In this document: positions 8,534 to 17,422 of the stretch, one piece after another
How the letters are laid out: the number at the start of each line of letters is the position of its first letter
Numbering within the stretch: position 1 is the stretch's first letter
Source: Actinomycetota bacterium
GTDB lineage: Bacteria > Actinomycetota > Actinomycetes > Actinomycetales > Microbacteriaceae
Direction: 5' to 3'
Assembly (NCBI GenBank): GCA_020161315.1
Contig: JAIUOH010000005.1
Location: 1-64,000, forward strand
Length of the DNA: 64,000 nt
Notes under the pieces: model-generated
The model's database searches: none
Seen by the model: only the letters and a program-made list of their open reading frames with translations
What the model was told of the DNA's origin: nothing
Made by a program: the position numbers and the translations under genes

Positions 8534-8685
8534 GGTGGGCCTCCTTATTCAGATGTCAGACCCGCGCCCGCGGGTCAGCTATCCAGAATACCTCACCAGG
8601 TTCGGAACCGACCACCTACGGGCCCCACCGCCCCGAGCGGCAGAGCTTCTGGCGCTCTGGGGAGCAGTGAGGGAGCTTCCAAAAC

Positions 8686-9222
8686 TCAATACTCGTCGAA
8701 TAGCGTGAATCCTTCTGGCGCTTTGAGGCACGGGCTGAAGCTACTCATCACGAATTCGGAGGTCTCCGAATCAACCACTCTCACGCCAAGAAAGAACTCA
8801 TAGCCGTCGGGTGAGGCAAGGTTGAGATCTTGATATTCTCCCGGTTCTTCCCAAAGAGCCTCCCAACCTTGGTTGACATAGGCCAAACGTATTTCCTCAC
8901 GCACTTTGTCGAGATCGACATCCGAAGACACCTTGAGGTCATAGCCACCAGGAAGAAATACCCCCGAGGCAGGTGAGGCCAGGCTTCCCCTCGCCCAGTC
9001 GCAGGTCATTCCGTGCATTTTTGGGATAGGCGCTTCGAAACCTCCGACTACTGACCCGTCGGGTAGATATTCCGCCAGGTCGAGCAACACACCATTTTGG
9101 AATTCTCTCGCTTCCTCCAACGTGATTGTTGGAGGGGTCGGTTCTGCGGCACGCTCGGCCGTCGCGCAGGCGACGAGCCCAGCCACTGATGCAAAAGAAA
9201 CAAGAATCTTCTGGATCATCAT
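8686..9222 (-). CDS. hypothetical lipoprotein of the Esx-like/hydrolase cassette
   Basis: A 178-aa protein with a signal peptide and lipobox (A-G-L-V-A-C, Cys19), so likely outside the membrane. The mature part has a conserved-looking C-D-W motif near residue 75, then a predicted alpha/beta region ending in a Cys-containing segment (SFSPCLK). I do not recognise a family. Its start overlaps the hydrolase stop by four bases, so the two are translationally coupled. In type VII-linked toxin loci such lipoproteins can be immunity proteins; that role here is inference only. Confidence 0.7.
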   Translation of the reverse strand: MMIQKILVSFASVAGLVACATAERAAEPTPPTITLEEAREFQNGVLLDLAEYLPDGSVVGGFEAPIPKMHGMTCDWARGSLASPASGVFLPGGYDLKVSSDVDLDKVREEIRLAYVNQGWEALWEEPGEYQDLNLASPDGYEFFLGVRVVDSETSEFVMSSFSPCLKAPEGFTLFDEY

Positions 9223-10955
9223 TTCGGTACCTCACTCATTACGTCGAATATGACGTCCAATGCCTGCCTGTTCGTTTCGGGTCCCTCAGCGATGCGACTA
9301 TGGCTCTCAAACCGGGCAAGACCCTCCGAGTCGAAGACGTGCTGCTGGAACACGTCGTTCAGCTCGTGCGGCGTCCAAAGCCTGCCACCGTCGATCATGT
9401 TGATCGCATCATTGTCGTATTGAAAGTGGTGGTAGTCGGTGCCCGGATCGGGGCGCCAGTCACGCAGCGCGAACGCGCCACCGAGCGACATGACCGTGTC
9501 GAAGTCGGCCCCCGAAAGCTCTGCCCCAGAGAGCACGCTCATACCTGCGCTGTGAGCGATGGCCACTTGCGAATCCCCCTGCAATGAGGGCTCGCGCTCG
9601 ACCACTTCACGTTGAAACTCGGCGACCTGCCCGCCGAGTTCTTGCAGCCTGTCGTAGTTCGTATTCGCGCCGGGGCCGAGCCAACTGACCCATGAGCCGT
9701 CTTTGTACACGAACGCGACACTGGTGCCGCTCGAGCGAGTCACGAGGTACTGGGCCACTTGCTGGGCCGATCCGGCATAGAAGTGTTTCATCTGAGACAT
9801 GGTGCCTGGCAAGAAGGTGATGACCCGGGCAGTGTCTGGCCCGGCTTCGCCGATCATCTCGACGATCCGACTGTTGCCCGGGTCGCTCACCACAAGCTTG
9901 ACTCGCCCTGCAGCGACCCGGTTCCAATAGTCAGCCTCCTGCACACTGATGCCTTCCGCATTCGCGAAGTACTCAGCACTTCGCGCGTTAGCCGCCACTC
10001 GGCTTTCGAGCGGCACTCCCGCAAGGTTGCCGACCACGAGCGGCGCTTCGGCAATCAGCTGCTGTCTCTGGCTTTCGGTGAGGCGCCACCACCACTGCGC
10101 GACCGCCTCAGCGGGAGGCGACTTGCCGGTTGTCGCCAGCTGTAGTGCGTACTCGTCGTAGAGGTTCGTAAGCAGTGGATGGCTGCGCCGCTCGCCCGGT
10201 TTGATCGCTGCACCGACACGAATTGTTGTCTGCCGGCTCGTCGAGATTGCGGGGACTATGACCGTTGAAACCTCAATCGAATCACTTACATGCAACGCAT
10301 CGCCGTCACTCAGCCGTTCGAGCTTGCTCACGAAGAGCTGCTCTGCTTCGACCCGGTCGTCGAGCAACGACCGCCACTGTCTCTGCAGCAGTTGCAATTC
10401 TTCTAGCGCGCTGCGCCACCGCAACGCAGCTACGCACCACTGCGACTCATAGCGCGCCCGGAGCTCAACGTTTTCTGCCGCGTCACCATAGTCCGCGTCG
10501 GGTCGCGGTAATTCGAGCGGCACCCCGATGTTCCAGTGCAGTTGCACGGAACACTGCAACATAGCGAGAATTTCTCGCGCCTCGGAGACGCACCCGCGTA
10601 TCTCGGCGAGTTGCTCACTCACCCGGTCTTCAATCTTGCGAGCTTGCGAGTGGATACTTTCGATCTGCTCGCCGTAAGAACGAAACGCTGAGCTGCCGGC
10701 CTCAGACACTGCAAGGGCAGCCTGAGCGCGCCGCTGCACCCGTTCAGATAGCACTAGCTCGACTCGCTCAATCGTGAGGCTCTGGTTCGCACTGAGATGA
10801 GCACAGGCAGAGCGAGTTGTATCGACGAGTTGCTGCAAATGCCCAGACACCCGGTTCAGGCGAGCCTCCGCTTCGTGGGCCTCAGCCGGGTCGCCTGACA
10901 CTGGTGTCTCGACGGCGAGCACCTCGCAAGGCAGAACGGGAACAAGGACGCTCAT
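9219..10955 (-). CDS. large protein with N-terminal helices and a DUF1023-type alpha/beta hydrolase domain
   Basis: A 578-aa protein. Residues about 25-215 are mostly helical and Esx/LXG-like. Residues 286-325 (WWWRLTESQRQQLI, then VGNLAGVPLESR) are the hallmark leading into the DUF1023/Abhydrolase_8 domain. The nucleophile elbow is A-H-S-A-G with Ser469; Asp515 or Asp521 and His552 are candidate triad partners. There is no signal peptide. It follows two Esx-like genes and overlaps the lipoprotein gene. I infer an exported enzyme, possibly a toxin or cell-envelope hydrolase; substrate unknown. Confidence 0.8.
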   Translation of the reverse strand: MSVLVPVLPCEVLAVETPVSGDPAEAHEAEARLNRVSGHLQQLVDTTRSACAHLSANQSLTIERVELVLSERVQRRAQAALAVSEAGSSAFRSYGEQIESIHSQARKIEDRVSEQLAEIRGCVSEAREILAMLQCSVQLHWNIGVPLELPRPDADYGDAAENVELRARYESQWCVAALRWRSALEELQLLQRQWRSLLDDRVEAEQLFVSKLERLSDGDALHVSDSIEVSTVIVPAISTSRQTTIRVGAAIKPGERRSHPLLTNLYDEYALQLATTGKSPPAEAVAQWWWRLTESQRQQLIAEAPLVVGNLAGVPLESRVAANARSAEYFANAEGISVQEADYWNRVAAGRVKLVVSDPGNSRIVEMIGEAGPDTARVITFLPGTMSQMKHFYAGSAQQVAQYLVTRSSGTSVAFVYKDGSWVSWLGPGANTNYDRLQELGGQVAEFQREVVEREPSLQGDSQVAIAHSAGMSVLSGAELSGADFDTVMSLGGAFALRDWRPDPGTDYHHFQYDNDAINMIDGGRLWTPHELNDVFQQHVFDSEGLARFESHSRIAEGPETNRQALDVIFDVMSEVPK

Positions 10956-11278
10956 CAGGCGAGCTCCTGCTCTCGTGACGCCTGCGACGGGCCCACCTCG
11001 ACTGCAGCCGCGAGTTGCAGATCGAGTTCGCCGCCACGCTCCACCAGGTGCGTCACGAGCTCTGCACTGGCCGCAGAACCCTGCGACAGCTGCGCAGCCG
11101 CTCGGCCGACTGCACTCAGAAACTCGCGTGCCGCATACGCGACGTCAGTGACGCTCTCAAACGCCAAACCTTCAGCGAGGTCGACCGCCGCGAGGGGCTC
11201 GGCGGCAACCCGCAGCGCATCGGCCGCGCCGCAAAGAGAAGCCCGCTCTAGCCTCATGTGATCTGACATCGTCATCAC
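10955..11278 (-). CDS. small helical Esx/WXG100-like protein
   Basis: A 107-aa protein rich in Ala, Glu and Leu that is almost wholly helical in appearance and lacks a signal peptide or membrane segment. Its size and position beside a second small helical protein and a DUF1023-type enzyme fit a type VII secretion (ESX) substrate or chaperone. No W-x-G motif is visible, so assignment rests on context. The stop overlaps the hydrolase start by one base. Confidence 0.6.
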   Translation of the reverse strand: MMTMSDHMRLERASLCGAADALRVAAEPLAAVDLAEGLAFESVTDVAYAAREFLSAVGRAAAQLSQGSAASAELVTHLVERGGELDLQLAAAVEVGPSQASREQELA

Positions 11279-11297
11279 CTCTCACCGCGGATGCGAC

Positions 11298-11591
11298 TCA
11301 GTTGATGCGCGCGGCGATCTGAGCGTCGAGCTCGCGAATCGAGCTCGCAGACTGCAGCAAGAAACTCTGAATCTCGGAGAGCTTTGCAACCACGTTGTTC
11401 GCGCTGGCCGTGTATTCGGAGTACGCTCCGTCGAGCTTGACGGAGGCGTGCTCAGTAACGAACCCCGAAGACACCAGGTTTTGGATCAGGGCCTGCAAAC
11501 CCTGCAGCCTTTCGCTGATCTCTTCTCGGCCATGCCCCAACTGCGCGGCTGCCTGCTCGATATCTGCGTATGACACGTTGATGTGCGACAT
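11298..11591 (-). CDS. WXG100-like secreted protein (W replaced by S-G-F)
   Basis: A 97-aa protein beginning with M-S-H-I-N-V-S-Y-A-D-I-E-Q. Two helices flank a turn where W-x-G would be expected; here the turn reads SSGFVTEH, followed by spaced aromatic/acidic positions (YSEY) as in WXG100 proteins. The ATG at 11591 was chosen for the AGGAG eight bases upstream and because the family starts there; a longer open frame upstream has no support. First gene of the four-gene cassette. Confidence 0.75.
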   Translation of the reverse strand: MSHINVSYADIEQAAAQLGHGREEISERLQGLQALIQNLVSSGFVTEHASVKLDGAYSEYTASANNVVAKLSEIQSFLLQSASSIRELDAQIAARIN

Positions 11592-11740
11592 GCTTGGACT
11601 CCTGTTTCTCTGTAAGAAATGCGCGGAGCCCCCTTCGCGCAAGGTGTAGAAGGTCGCCGTGAACGGCGATGCCTCAACAATAAGCACACCCGGAGCAGTA
11701 ATTCGACAGAAGTAGCAAATCTGTGTATAACTCAGGCAAA

Positions 11741-11782
11741 AGCCCCCTGTGAGCGACAAGTGATTGTCGCTCACAGGGGGCT
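11741..11782 (-). terminator. rho-independent terminator of proS
   Basis: Arms 11741-11759 and 11764-11782 form a perfect 19-bp stem with a four-base loop, followed on the minus strand by TTTTG. It lies 67 bases after proS and separates it from the Esx-like cassette. Confidence 0.85.
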
Positions 11783-11848
11783 CGATCCTCGCCCAAAATC
11801 TCACATGCGATGGGCAGAAGAAGGCACGGAAACCCTCAGCGGTGGCGT

Positions 11849-13636
11849 CTACGCACCAAACAGCGCAGGCACATCCGAAAGCGCGACACGATCCTTGGTG
11901 CCAGCCGCGCGATCCCACACCTCGGCAAAGCCCTCGGCCGCGTCGCGACCAACGACCACCACGCGGGGCACGCCAAGCAACTCGGCGTCACCGAACTTTA
12001 CGCCAGGTGAGACCTTCGGGCGATCGTCGAAGATCACCTCAACGCCAGCGGCATCGAGGGTCGCAGCGAGCGACTCGGCGATCTCGTAGACCGCCTCGTC
12101 TTTGCCTGTCGCGACAAGATGCACGTCGAACGGCGCAACGGCCGTCGGCCAGACGAGGCCACGATCGTCGTGGTTCAGCTCGGCCAGCACCGCAAGAATA
12201 CGGGTGACACCAATGCCGTACGAACCCATCGTCACGGTGACGAGCTTGCCGTTCTCGTCGAGCACCTTGAGCCCCAGCGCCTCGGCGTACTTGCGACCGA
12301 GCTGGAAGACGTGACCGATCTCCATGCCACGCGCAAGCTCGACCGGGCCCGACCCGTCAGGGGCGGGATCGCCGGTGCGCACGTTCGCGATATCTGCAAC
12401 GCCGTCAGCCTCGAAGTCACGGCCCGCAACCAGGTGCGCAACGTGCTTCTCGTGCTCGTTCGCGCCGGTCACCCACGCGGTTCCCGCAACAACACGCGGG
12501 TCGAGCAGGTAGCGAATGCCTGTCGATCCCTCGAGTCCGAGCACGGGGGCGTCCGCAGCGCCAGGCCCGATATACCCCTTCACGAGGCCTGGGTGCTTCG
12601 CGATATCCTCGGCAGTCGCGGGCTCGACCTCGCAGCCGCTGAACGCGACCTCGGCACGCTTCATGTCTGCCTCGCGGTCGCCGGGGATACCGACGACGAC
12701 GAGCGAGCGCTCACCCTCGTGCTCACCCGAGATCGGGGTCACGGCGAGCACCACGTTCTTGAGTGTGTCTGCGGCCGTCCACTCGCGGCCGTCCTCGCGA
12801 GGCAGCACGGCGTTCGTGTGCGCGACGAGCGTCTCGATCGTTGGCGTGTTCGGCGAATCGAAAACGAGCGCCGCGGGGAGCGCAGCGATCTCATTGGCAG
12901 ACAGGGCATCGGGCACCGGGGTCGCGAATGCCTCGACGTTCGCCACGAACCCGCCCGAGGAGCGCACGAAGGTGTCCTCGCCGATCGCGATCGGCAGCAA
13001 GAACTCCTCGCTCTTCGAGCCGCCCATTGCGCCGGCGTCAGCCTTCACGATGACGTACTCGAGGCCGAGCCGCTTGAAGATGCGCTCGTACGCATCACGC
13101 TGCGCCTGGTAGCTCGCTTCGAGCCCCTCGTCGCTCACGTCGAACGAGTAGGCGTCTTTCATCGTGAATTCGCGGCCGCGCAGCAGCCCGGCGCGTGGCC
13201 GCGCCTCGTCGCGGTACTTGTCTTGAATCTGAAAAATGCTCAGCGGCAGGTCTTTGTACGACGACACGATGTCTTTCACCATGAGCGTGAAAACCTCTTC
13301 GTGCGTGGGCGCGAGCAGGTAGTCGGCGCCGTGTCGATCCTGCAGACGGAACAGGTCGTCACCGTACTCTTCCCAGCGCCCGGTCACCTCGTAGGGCTCG
13401 CGGGGCAGCAGGCCCGGAAAATGCACCTCGTGCGCACCCGCAGCGTGCATCTCTTCGCGCACGATCTGTTCGATCTTCGCCTTCACCTTGAGCCCGAGCG
13501 GCAGCCAGGCGAACACGCCCGGCGCCTGGCGCCTGATGTATCCGGCGCGCACGAGCAGCTTGTGGCTCGTGATCTCGGCGTCAGCCGGATCCTCGCGCAG
13601 GGTCTTCAGAAAGTAGTTCGAAAGTCGAGTCAGCAC
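11849..13636 (-). CDS. proS: prolyl-tRNA synthetase
   Basis: A 595-aa class II aminoacyl-tRNA synthetase. Motif 2/3 regions are visible ([32 protein letters not shown], and [16 protein letters not shown]), together with the insertion domain typical of bacterial-type ProS and the C-terminal anticodon-binding domain ([13 protein letters not shown]). It charges tRNA-Pro; one tRNA-Pro gene lies at 50,723. The gene heads the minus-strand block that normally continues with rimP and nusA. Confidence 0.97.
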   Translation of the reverse strand: MLTRLSNYFLKTLREDPADAEITSHKLLVRAGYIRRQAPGVFAWLPLGLKVKAKIEQIVREEMHAAGAHEVHFPGLLPREPYEVTGRWEEYGDDLFRLQDRHGADYLLAPTHEEVFTLMVKDIVSSYKDLPLSIFQIQDKYRDEARPRAGLLRGREFTMKDAYSFDVSDEGLEASYQAQRDAYERIFKRLGLEYVIVKADAGAMGGSKSEEFLLPIAIGEDTFVRSSGGFVANVEAFATPVPDALSANEIAALPAALVFDSPNTPTIETLVAHTNAVLPREDGREWTAADTLKNVVLAVTPISGEHEGERSLVVVGIPGDREADMKRAEVAFSGCEVEPATAEDIAKHPGLVKGYIGPGAADAPVLGLEGSTGIRYLLDPRVVAGTAWVTGANEHEKHVAHLVAGRDFEADGVADIANVRTGDPAPDGSGPVELARGMEIGHVFQLGRKYAEALGLKVLDENGKLVTVTMGSYGIGVTRILAVLAELNHDDRGLVWPTAVAPFDVHLVATGKDEAVYEIAESLAATLDAAGVEVIFDDRPKVSPGVKFGDAELLGVPRVVVVGRDAAEGFAEVWDRAAGTKDRVALSDVPALFGA

Positions 13637-13705
13637 GGTTTCTATCGTAGCCGCCAGCGGGCAGGGCGAGGATCACCAAACCGACAAGAACCATAGGCTG
13701 GTGGG

Positions 13706-15238
13706 GTGACCCCCACCCTGCACCGATTGCGCTGGATCGCCGTACCCGCGATCCTCGCCCTCGCTGCCGTGCTGCGTCTCTGGGCCCTCGATCGCCCCGA
13801 CTCGCTCGTCTTCGATGAGCTCTACTACGTGCGCGACGCGGTGAGCCAGCTCGCGCACGGGTATCCGACAGCCTGGCCCGACGATGATCCTGCGTTCGGC
13901 GGCGAGCGCGCCCGCGCCTTTCTCGATGCGCCCGCTGCGATTGCGCACCCTCCGTTGGGCAAGTGGTTGATCGGACTCGGCATCCTGCTGTTCGGCCCGG
14001 ACAGCGGGTGGGGATGGCGATTCTCGGCCGCGGTTGCGGGGGTCGCGACGGTGGGCGTGACGATGCGCCTCGGCTGGGTGCTGAGTCGAAGCATGTGGGT
14101 TGCCTGCATCGCGGGGCTGTTGCTCGCGCTCGACGGCGTGCATGTCGTGCTCTCGCGGGTGTCGCTGCTCGACGGGTTTCTCACGATGTTCGTCGCGCTC
14201 GGGGCGCTGTGCACGGCTCATGATTGGCTGTCGACGGCTCGCTCACCGGGCAGGATTCTCTGGCGCAGGCCCTGGCTCGTGGCGGCCGCGCTCGCGTTCG
14301 GCGCCGCGGCTGCGGTGAAGTGGTCGGGGCTCTACCCGCTCGCCGCGTTTCTCGTGTTGCTCACGATCGGCGATCTGTTCCGTCGTCTCGGCCTCGCGCG
14401 TTCGATTCGGGGCGAGGATCGCGCGACCCTTCACCGCCTGTCGGCACGTACGGCGGTTGCTCGCACGGCGGTTCAGGCGGGCGTCACCGCGGCGATCGCG
14501 CTTCCGATCGCCTTCGCCGCGTATCTCTCGAGCTGGGTCGGCTGGATCGTCACGCCCGGCGGGCAGAACCGGCAGCCCGGTACGCCTTGGTGGGCCTCGC
14601 TCTGGCAGTGGCACGTCGACTCGCTCGCGTGGCATTCGACCCTGTCTGCGCCGCACCCCTACCAGTCGAGCCCATGGAGTTGGCCGCTCGCGCTGCGCCC
14701 GACGGCTATGTACTCGGAGCGGTGGGATGGCTACTTCGCCACGATCTCGCCTCTCCCGAATCCGGTCGTGACGTGGCTGGGTGTCGCCGCGTTGCTGCTC
14801 CTTTCGTGGGTCGTGCTGCGAAACGTGCTGCTGGCCGCGCGCGCTCGAATTGCTGCGCCGCTGCGCAGCCGCAACGTTGAGATCAGCTCGTTCGTGGTGA
14901 CGGGCTACCTCTCCGGGTGGCTTCCGTGGGTGTTGACGTTTTCACGGCCCGCGGTGTTTCAGTTCTATGCGGTCGTCATGACCCCGTTCGCGGCGCTCGG
15001 GCTCGCATTGGTGCTGGCCTCGTTCGCGTCGCTCCCCCGAACTGGCGGCGTGATTCGAGACGCGGGGATCCAGCTCAGCACCTCGCCGGAAGCCGTTCAG
15101 GGGCGCAGGATCTCGGTAGCGCTGGTGCTCGGAGCCGCTCTGCTGATGGCGGTACTCTTCTGGCCGCTGTGGATCGGCATGCCCGTCGCGGGTTGGTTCT
15201 CGCAGTTGCACCTGTGGCTACCGGGGTGGGCGGCCTGA
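13706..15238 (+). CDS. dolichyl-phosphate-mannose-type protein mannosyltransferase (GT39)
   Basis: A 510-aa polytopic membrane protein starting at GTG. The first extracytoplasmic loop carries the D-E-L-Y-Y-V-R-D-A motif whose Asp-Glu pair is catalytic in PMT enzymes, and the later loops contain HPPLGKWLIG and the W-P-L-region typical of the family. It uses a polyprenyl-phosphate mannose donor to O-mannosylate exported proteins. Divergent from proS with a 69-base shared promoter region. Confidence 0.92.
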   Translation: MTPTLHRLRWIAVPAILALAAVLRLWALDRPDSLVFDELYYVRDAVSQLAHGYPTAWPDDDPAFGGERARAFLDAPAAIAHPPLGKWLIGLGILLFGPDSGWGWRFSAAVAGVATVGVTMRLGWVLSRSMWVACIAGLLLALDGVHVVLSRVSLLDGFLTMFVALGALCTAHDWLSTARSPGRILWRRPWLVAAALAFGAAAAVKWSGLYPLAAFLVLLTIGDLFRRLGLARSIRGEDRATLHRLSARTAVARTAVQAGVTAAIALPIAFAAYLSSWVGWIVTPGGQNRQPGTPWWASLWQWHVDSLAWHSTLSAPHPYQSSPWSWPLALRPTAMYSERWDGYFATISPLPNPVVTWLGVAALLLLSWVVLRNVLLAARARIAAPLRSRNVEISSFVVTGYLSGWLPWVLTFSRPAVFQFYAVVMTPFAALGLALVLASFASLPRTGGVIRDAGIQLSTSPEAVQGRRISVALVLGAALLMAVLFWPLWIGMPVAGWFSQLHLWLPGWAA

Positions 15239-15258
15239 TCGCAAGAAGCTACAGAAAA

Positions 15259-15978
15259 CTACAACAGGCGCCTGCTGAGCGCCCACGCGGTGAGCTCGTG
15301 TCGGTTCGAGAGCTGCAGCTTGCGCAGCACATTCGAGACGTGGGTTTCGACGGTTTTGACCGAGAGAAACAGCTCGGCGGCAACCTCTTTGTAGGCGTAG
15401 CCGCGCGCGATCATGCGCATGACTTCTTGCTCGCGCGCCGAGAGACGGTCGAGTTCGTCGTCGGTGGCTGCCGTCTCGCCGAGCCCGGCCCCGAAGGCAT
15501 CGAGCACAAAACCCGCGAGGCGCGGCGAGAACACCGCGTCGCCACCCTGCACCCGCTGCGCAGCGGCCGTCACTTCCGCTCCCGATGAGGCTTTGGTGAG
15601 ATAGCCTCTCGCGCCGGCACGTATGACGCTCACGACGTCGTCTGCGGCGTCTGACACGCTGAGCGCCAGAAAACGTACTGCCTCGAGACCGGCCGGTGCC
15701 TGGCCTGAGCGAGCGAGCGCCGCGATGCGCCGAAGCACTTCTGCCCCACCGCCGCCCTCGCCACCTGGCAGGTGCACGTCGAGCAACACCACGTTTGGCA
15801 CCGTTGCCGCGATCACCTCGAGCGCCTCGTCGACCGTTGCAGCTTCGCCCACCACGTCGAGCTGGGGCCCCAGCTCGGCCCGCAGCCCGGTGCGAAAAAT
15901 CTGGTGATCGTCGACGATGACCACCCGAATCGTTTCGGCCGTCTCACGCTGCCCACTGGCAGCCTCGTGGTCACTCAT
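15259..15978 (-). CDS. NarL/LuxR-family response regulator
   Basis: A 239-aa regulator: receiver with VDDHQ and phospho-acceptor Asp67 in LLDVHLPGG, and a C-terminal LuxR helix-turn-helix (LSAREQEVMRMIARGYAYKE ... VKTVETHVSNVLRKL). The ATG at 15978 overlaps the stop of the PspC-kinase gene by eight bases, so the pair is co-expressed. The likely target is the divergent PspC membrane-protein operon. Confidence 0.92.
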   Translation of the reverse strand: MSDHEAASGQRETAETIRVVIVDDHQIFRTGLRAELGPQLDVVGEAATVDEALEVIAATVPNVVLLDVHLPGGEGGGGAEVLRRIAALARSGQAPAGLEAVRFLALSVSDAADDVVSVIRAGARGYLTKASSGAEVTAAAQRVQGGDAVFSPRLAGFVLDAFGAGLGETAATDDELDRLSAREQEVMRMIARGYAYKEVAAELFLSVKTVETHVSNVLRKLQLSNRHELTAWALSRRLL

Positions 15979-17308
15979 CGCTCGTCTCCTCTTGAGGTTG
16001 CAGGGGCAGTGAGAGCCGCGCCGCGGTGCCCGTGCCGCCCGGGCCGGGCACATACCTTGCCGAGCCACCGGCGCGTTGCATGCGCCCGATAATCGACTCG
16101 CGCACGCCCATGCGCCCCTCTGGCAGGCGGTCGAGGTCGAGGCCAGGGCCGCGGTCGGTAATGTCGATCGAGACCTGCTCGGGCCGGGTCTCGACGTAGA
16201 CGGTCACCTCACCCCCGGCGTGCCTCGCGGCGTTCAGCATCGCCTCTCGGGTGGCCGCGACGATGGCCTCTGGCACCGCGCATCGGGCACCCACCGAGAT
16301 CACCTCGAAGCGCACGGAGTGTTCGGCTTCGAGCGCCGCGGCATGTTGGCGAAGCTCGACTTCGAGCGCCTCACGGTCGACAGGTGCGGCACCATCGGCC
16401 GTGCGAAACAGCCATTCGCGCAGGTCTCGCTCCTGACCTCTGGCGAGCCTCGCTACCTCGCTGCCCGGTTCAGAGCGCTGCTGAATCGCCGCAAGCGTCT
16501 GCAGCACCGAGTCGTGCAGGTGGGCAGCGATCTCTGCGCGCTCGGCCTCGCGCGCTCGCGCCGATCGTTCGGCGATCAGTTCGCGGTTGACGCGCAGCGC
16601 CCACGGGGCCAGCGCGAGCGCGACACCTGCGAGCACCGCGACGGCGGCACCCACCACGGTGAGCATGCTCGGTTGCTGGGCGGTCACGAAGAACATGAGC
16701 ACGCCGACAGCGACGAGCGCGAGTGCCCCGAGCACGCGTGGCAGCAGGTTGCGCTCTGGCCGATCGCGGTCGGCGATCTGCCACCAGGTCAGGCCGACAC
16801 CCACGAGCACTGCCATGCCCGGCAGCAGCACGTCGAGCCTGAGCTGCACGCCCAGTTGCACGAGCACGAGACCGAAGCCCGCCACGAGCAGGCAGGCGCC
16901 GAGTAGAAACTCGGCGATTGGCCAGCGCCGGGCCCTGTCGACGAGCTGTTCAGCAGCCAAAGTAGCGGCAGGCGCGAGATCGGGCGCCGCCCCGGCAGAG
17001 CCTGCTGTCGCACCGGGATTCGCGAGTGATGGCATCGCCCCAGCAGCAGCTGCAGAAGCTGCACCAGAAGCGGCCGGCCGCGTCAGCACTCGCCGCATCG
17101 GGGCGACCTGCCCCTCGCCCGCGACTGGCGCGAGCACCCAAAGCCAGATGTAGAACAGAGCGCCGGCGCCACCAAGAAGCGCGAAAATCGCCATGCCGAC
17201 GCGAACCCACTTCACCGGAAGCCCAAGGTGTGGCGCCAGCCCGCCGCAGACGCCAGCGACCACGCGGTCGTCGCGGCTGCGAGCGAGGGCGGGCGTCGGG
17301 CTTGTCAT
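15971..17308 (-). CDS. PspC-domain sensor histidine kinase (NarL-type partner)
   Basis: A 445-aa membrane kinase with an N-terminal PspC domain (VVAGVCGGLAPHLGLPVKWV), several membrane segments between about residues 35 and 240, a HisKA_3 dimerisation box (IAAHLHDSVLQTLAAI) and a C-terminal ATPase domain (DRGPGLDLD). PspC-kinase fusions of this type sense envelope stress in actinobacteria. Divergent from a second PspC protein gene. The start at 17308 leaves the PspC domain complete. Confidence 0.92.
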   Translation of the reverse strand: MTSPTPALARSRDDRVVAGVCGGLAPHLGLPVKWVRVGMAIFALLGGAGALFYIWLWVLAPVAGEGQVAPMRRVLTRPAASGAASAAAAGAMPSLANPGATAGSAGAAPDLAPAATLAAEQLVDRARRWPIAEFLLGACLLVAGFGLVLVQLGVQLRLDVLLPGMAVLVGVGLTWWQIADRDRPERNLLPRVLGALALVAVGVLMFFVTAQQPSMLTVVGAAVAVLAGVALALAPWALRVNRELIAERSARAREAERAEIAAHLHDSVLQTLAAIQQRSEPGSEVARLARGQERDLREWLFRTADGAAPVDREALEVELRQHAAALEAEHSVRFEVISVGARCAVPEAIVAATREAMLNAARHAGGEVTVYVETRPEQVSIDITDRGPGLDLDRLPEGRMGVRESIIGRMQRAGGSARYVPGPGGTGTAARLSLPLQPQEETSDE

Positions 17309-17422
17309 GGTTCCATCCAACCACCCACCCCCGACTTTCTCGCCGCTCAGGGCTCACATTCAGGGTCGGGTCAGGGTGAACCCCGATAGCGCGGCTCCCT
17401 TCTCTCGCGGCAAACTCAAAGT

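Noticed and set aside
8686-11591. Prophage or integrative element
   Set aside because: No integrase, tRNA target or phage genes are present; base composition looks like the surroundings except for slightly AT-richer lipoprotein coding.
12119-13696. Long open frame of about 525 codons opposite proS
   Set aside because: It mirrors proS codon by codon in GC-rich DNA, has no ribosome binding site or recognisable domain, and proS is certain.
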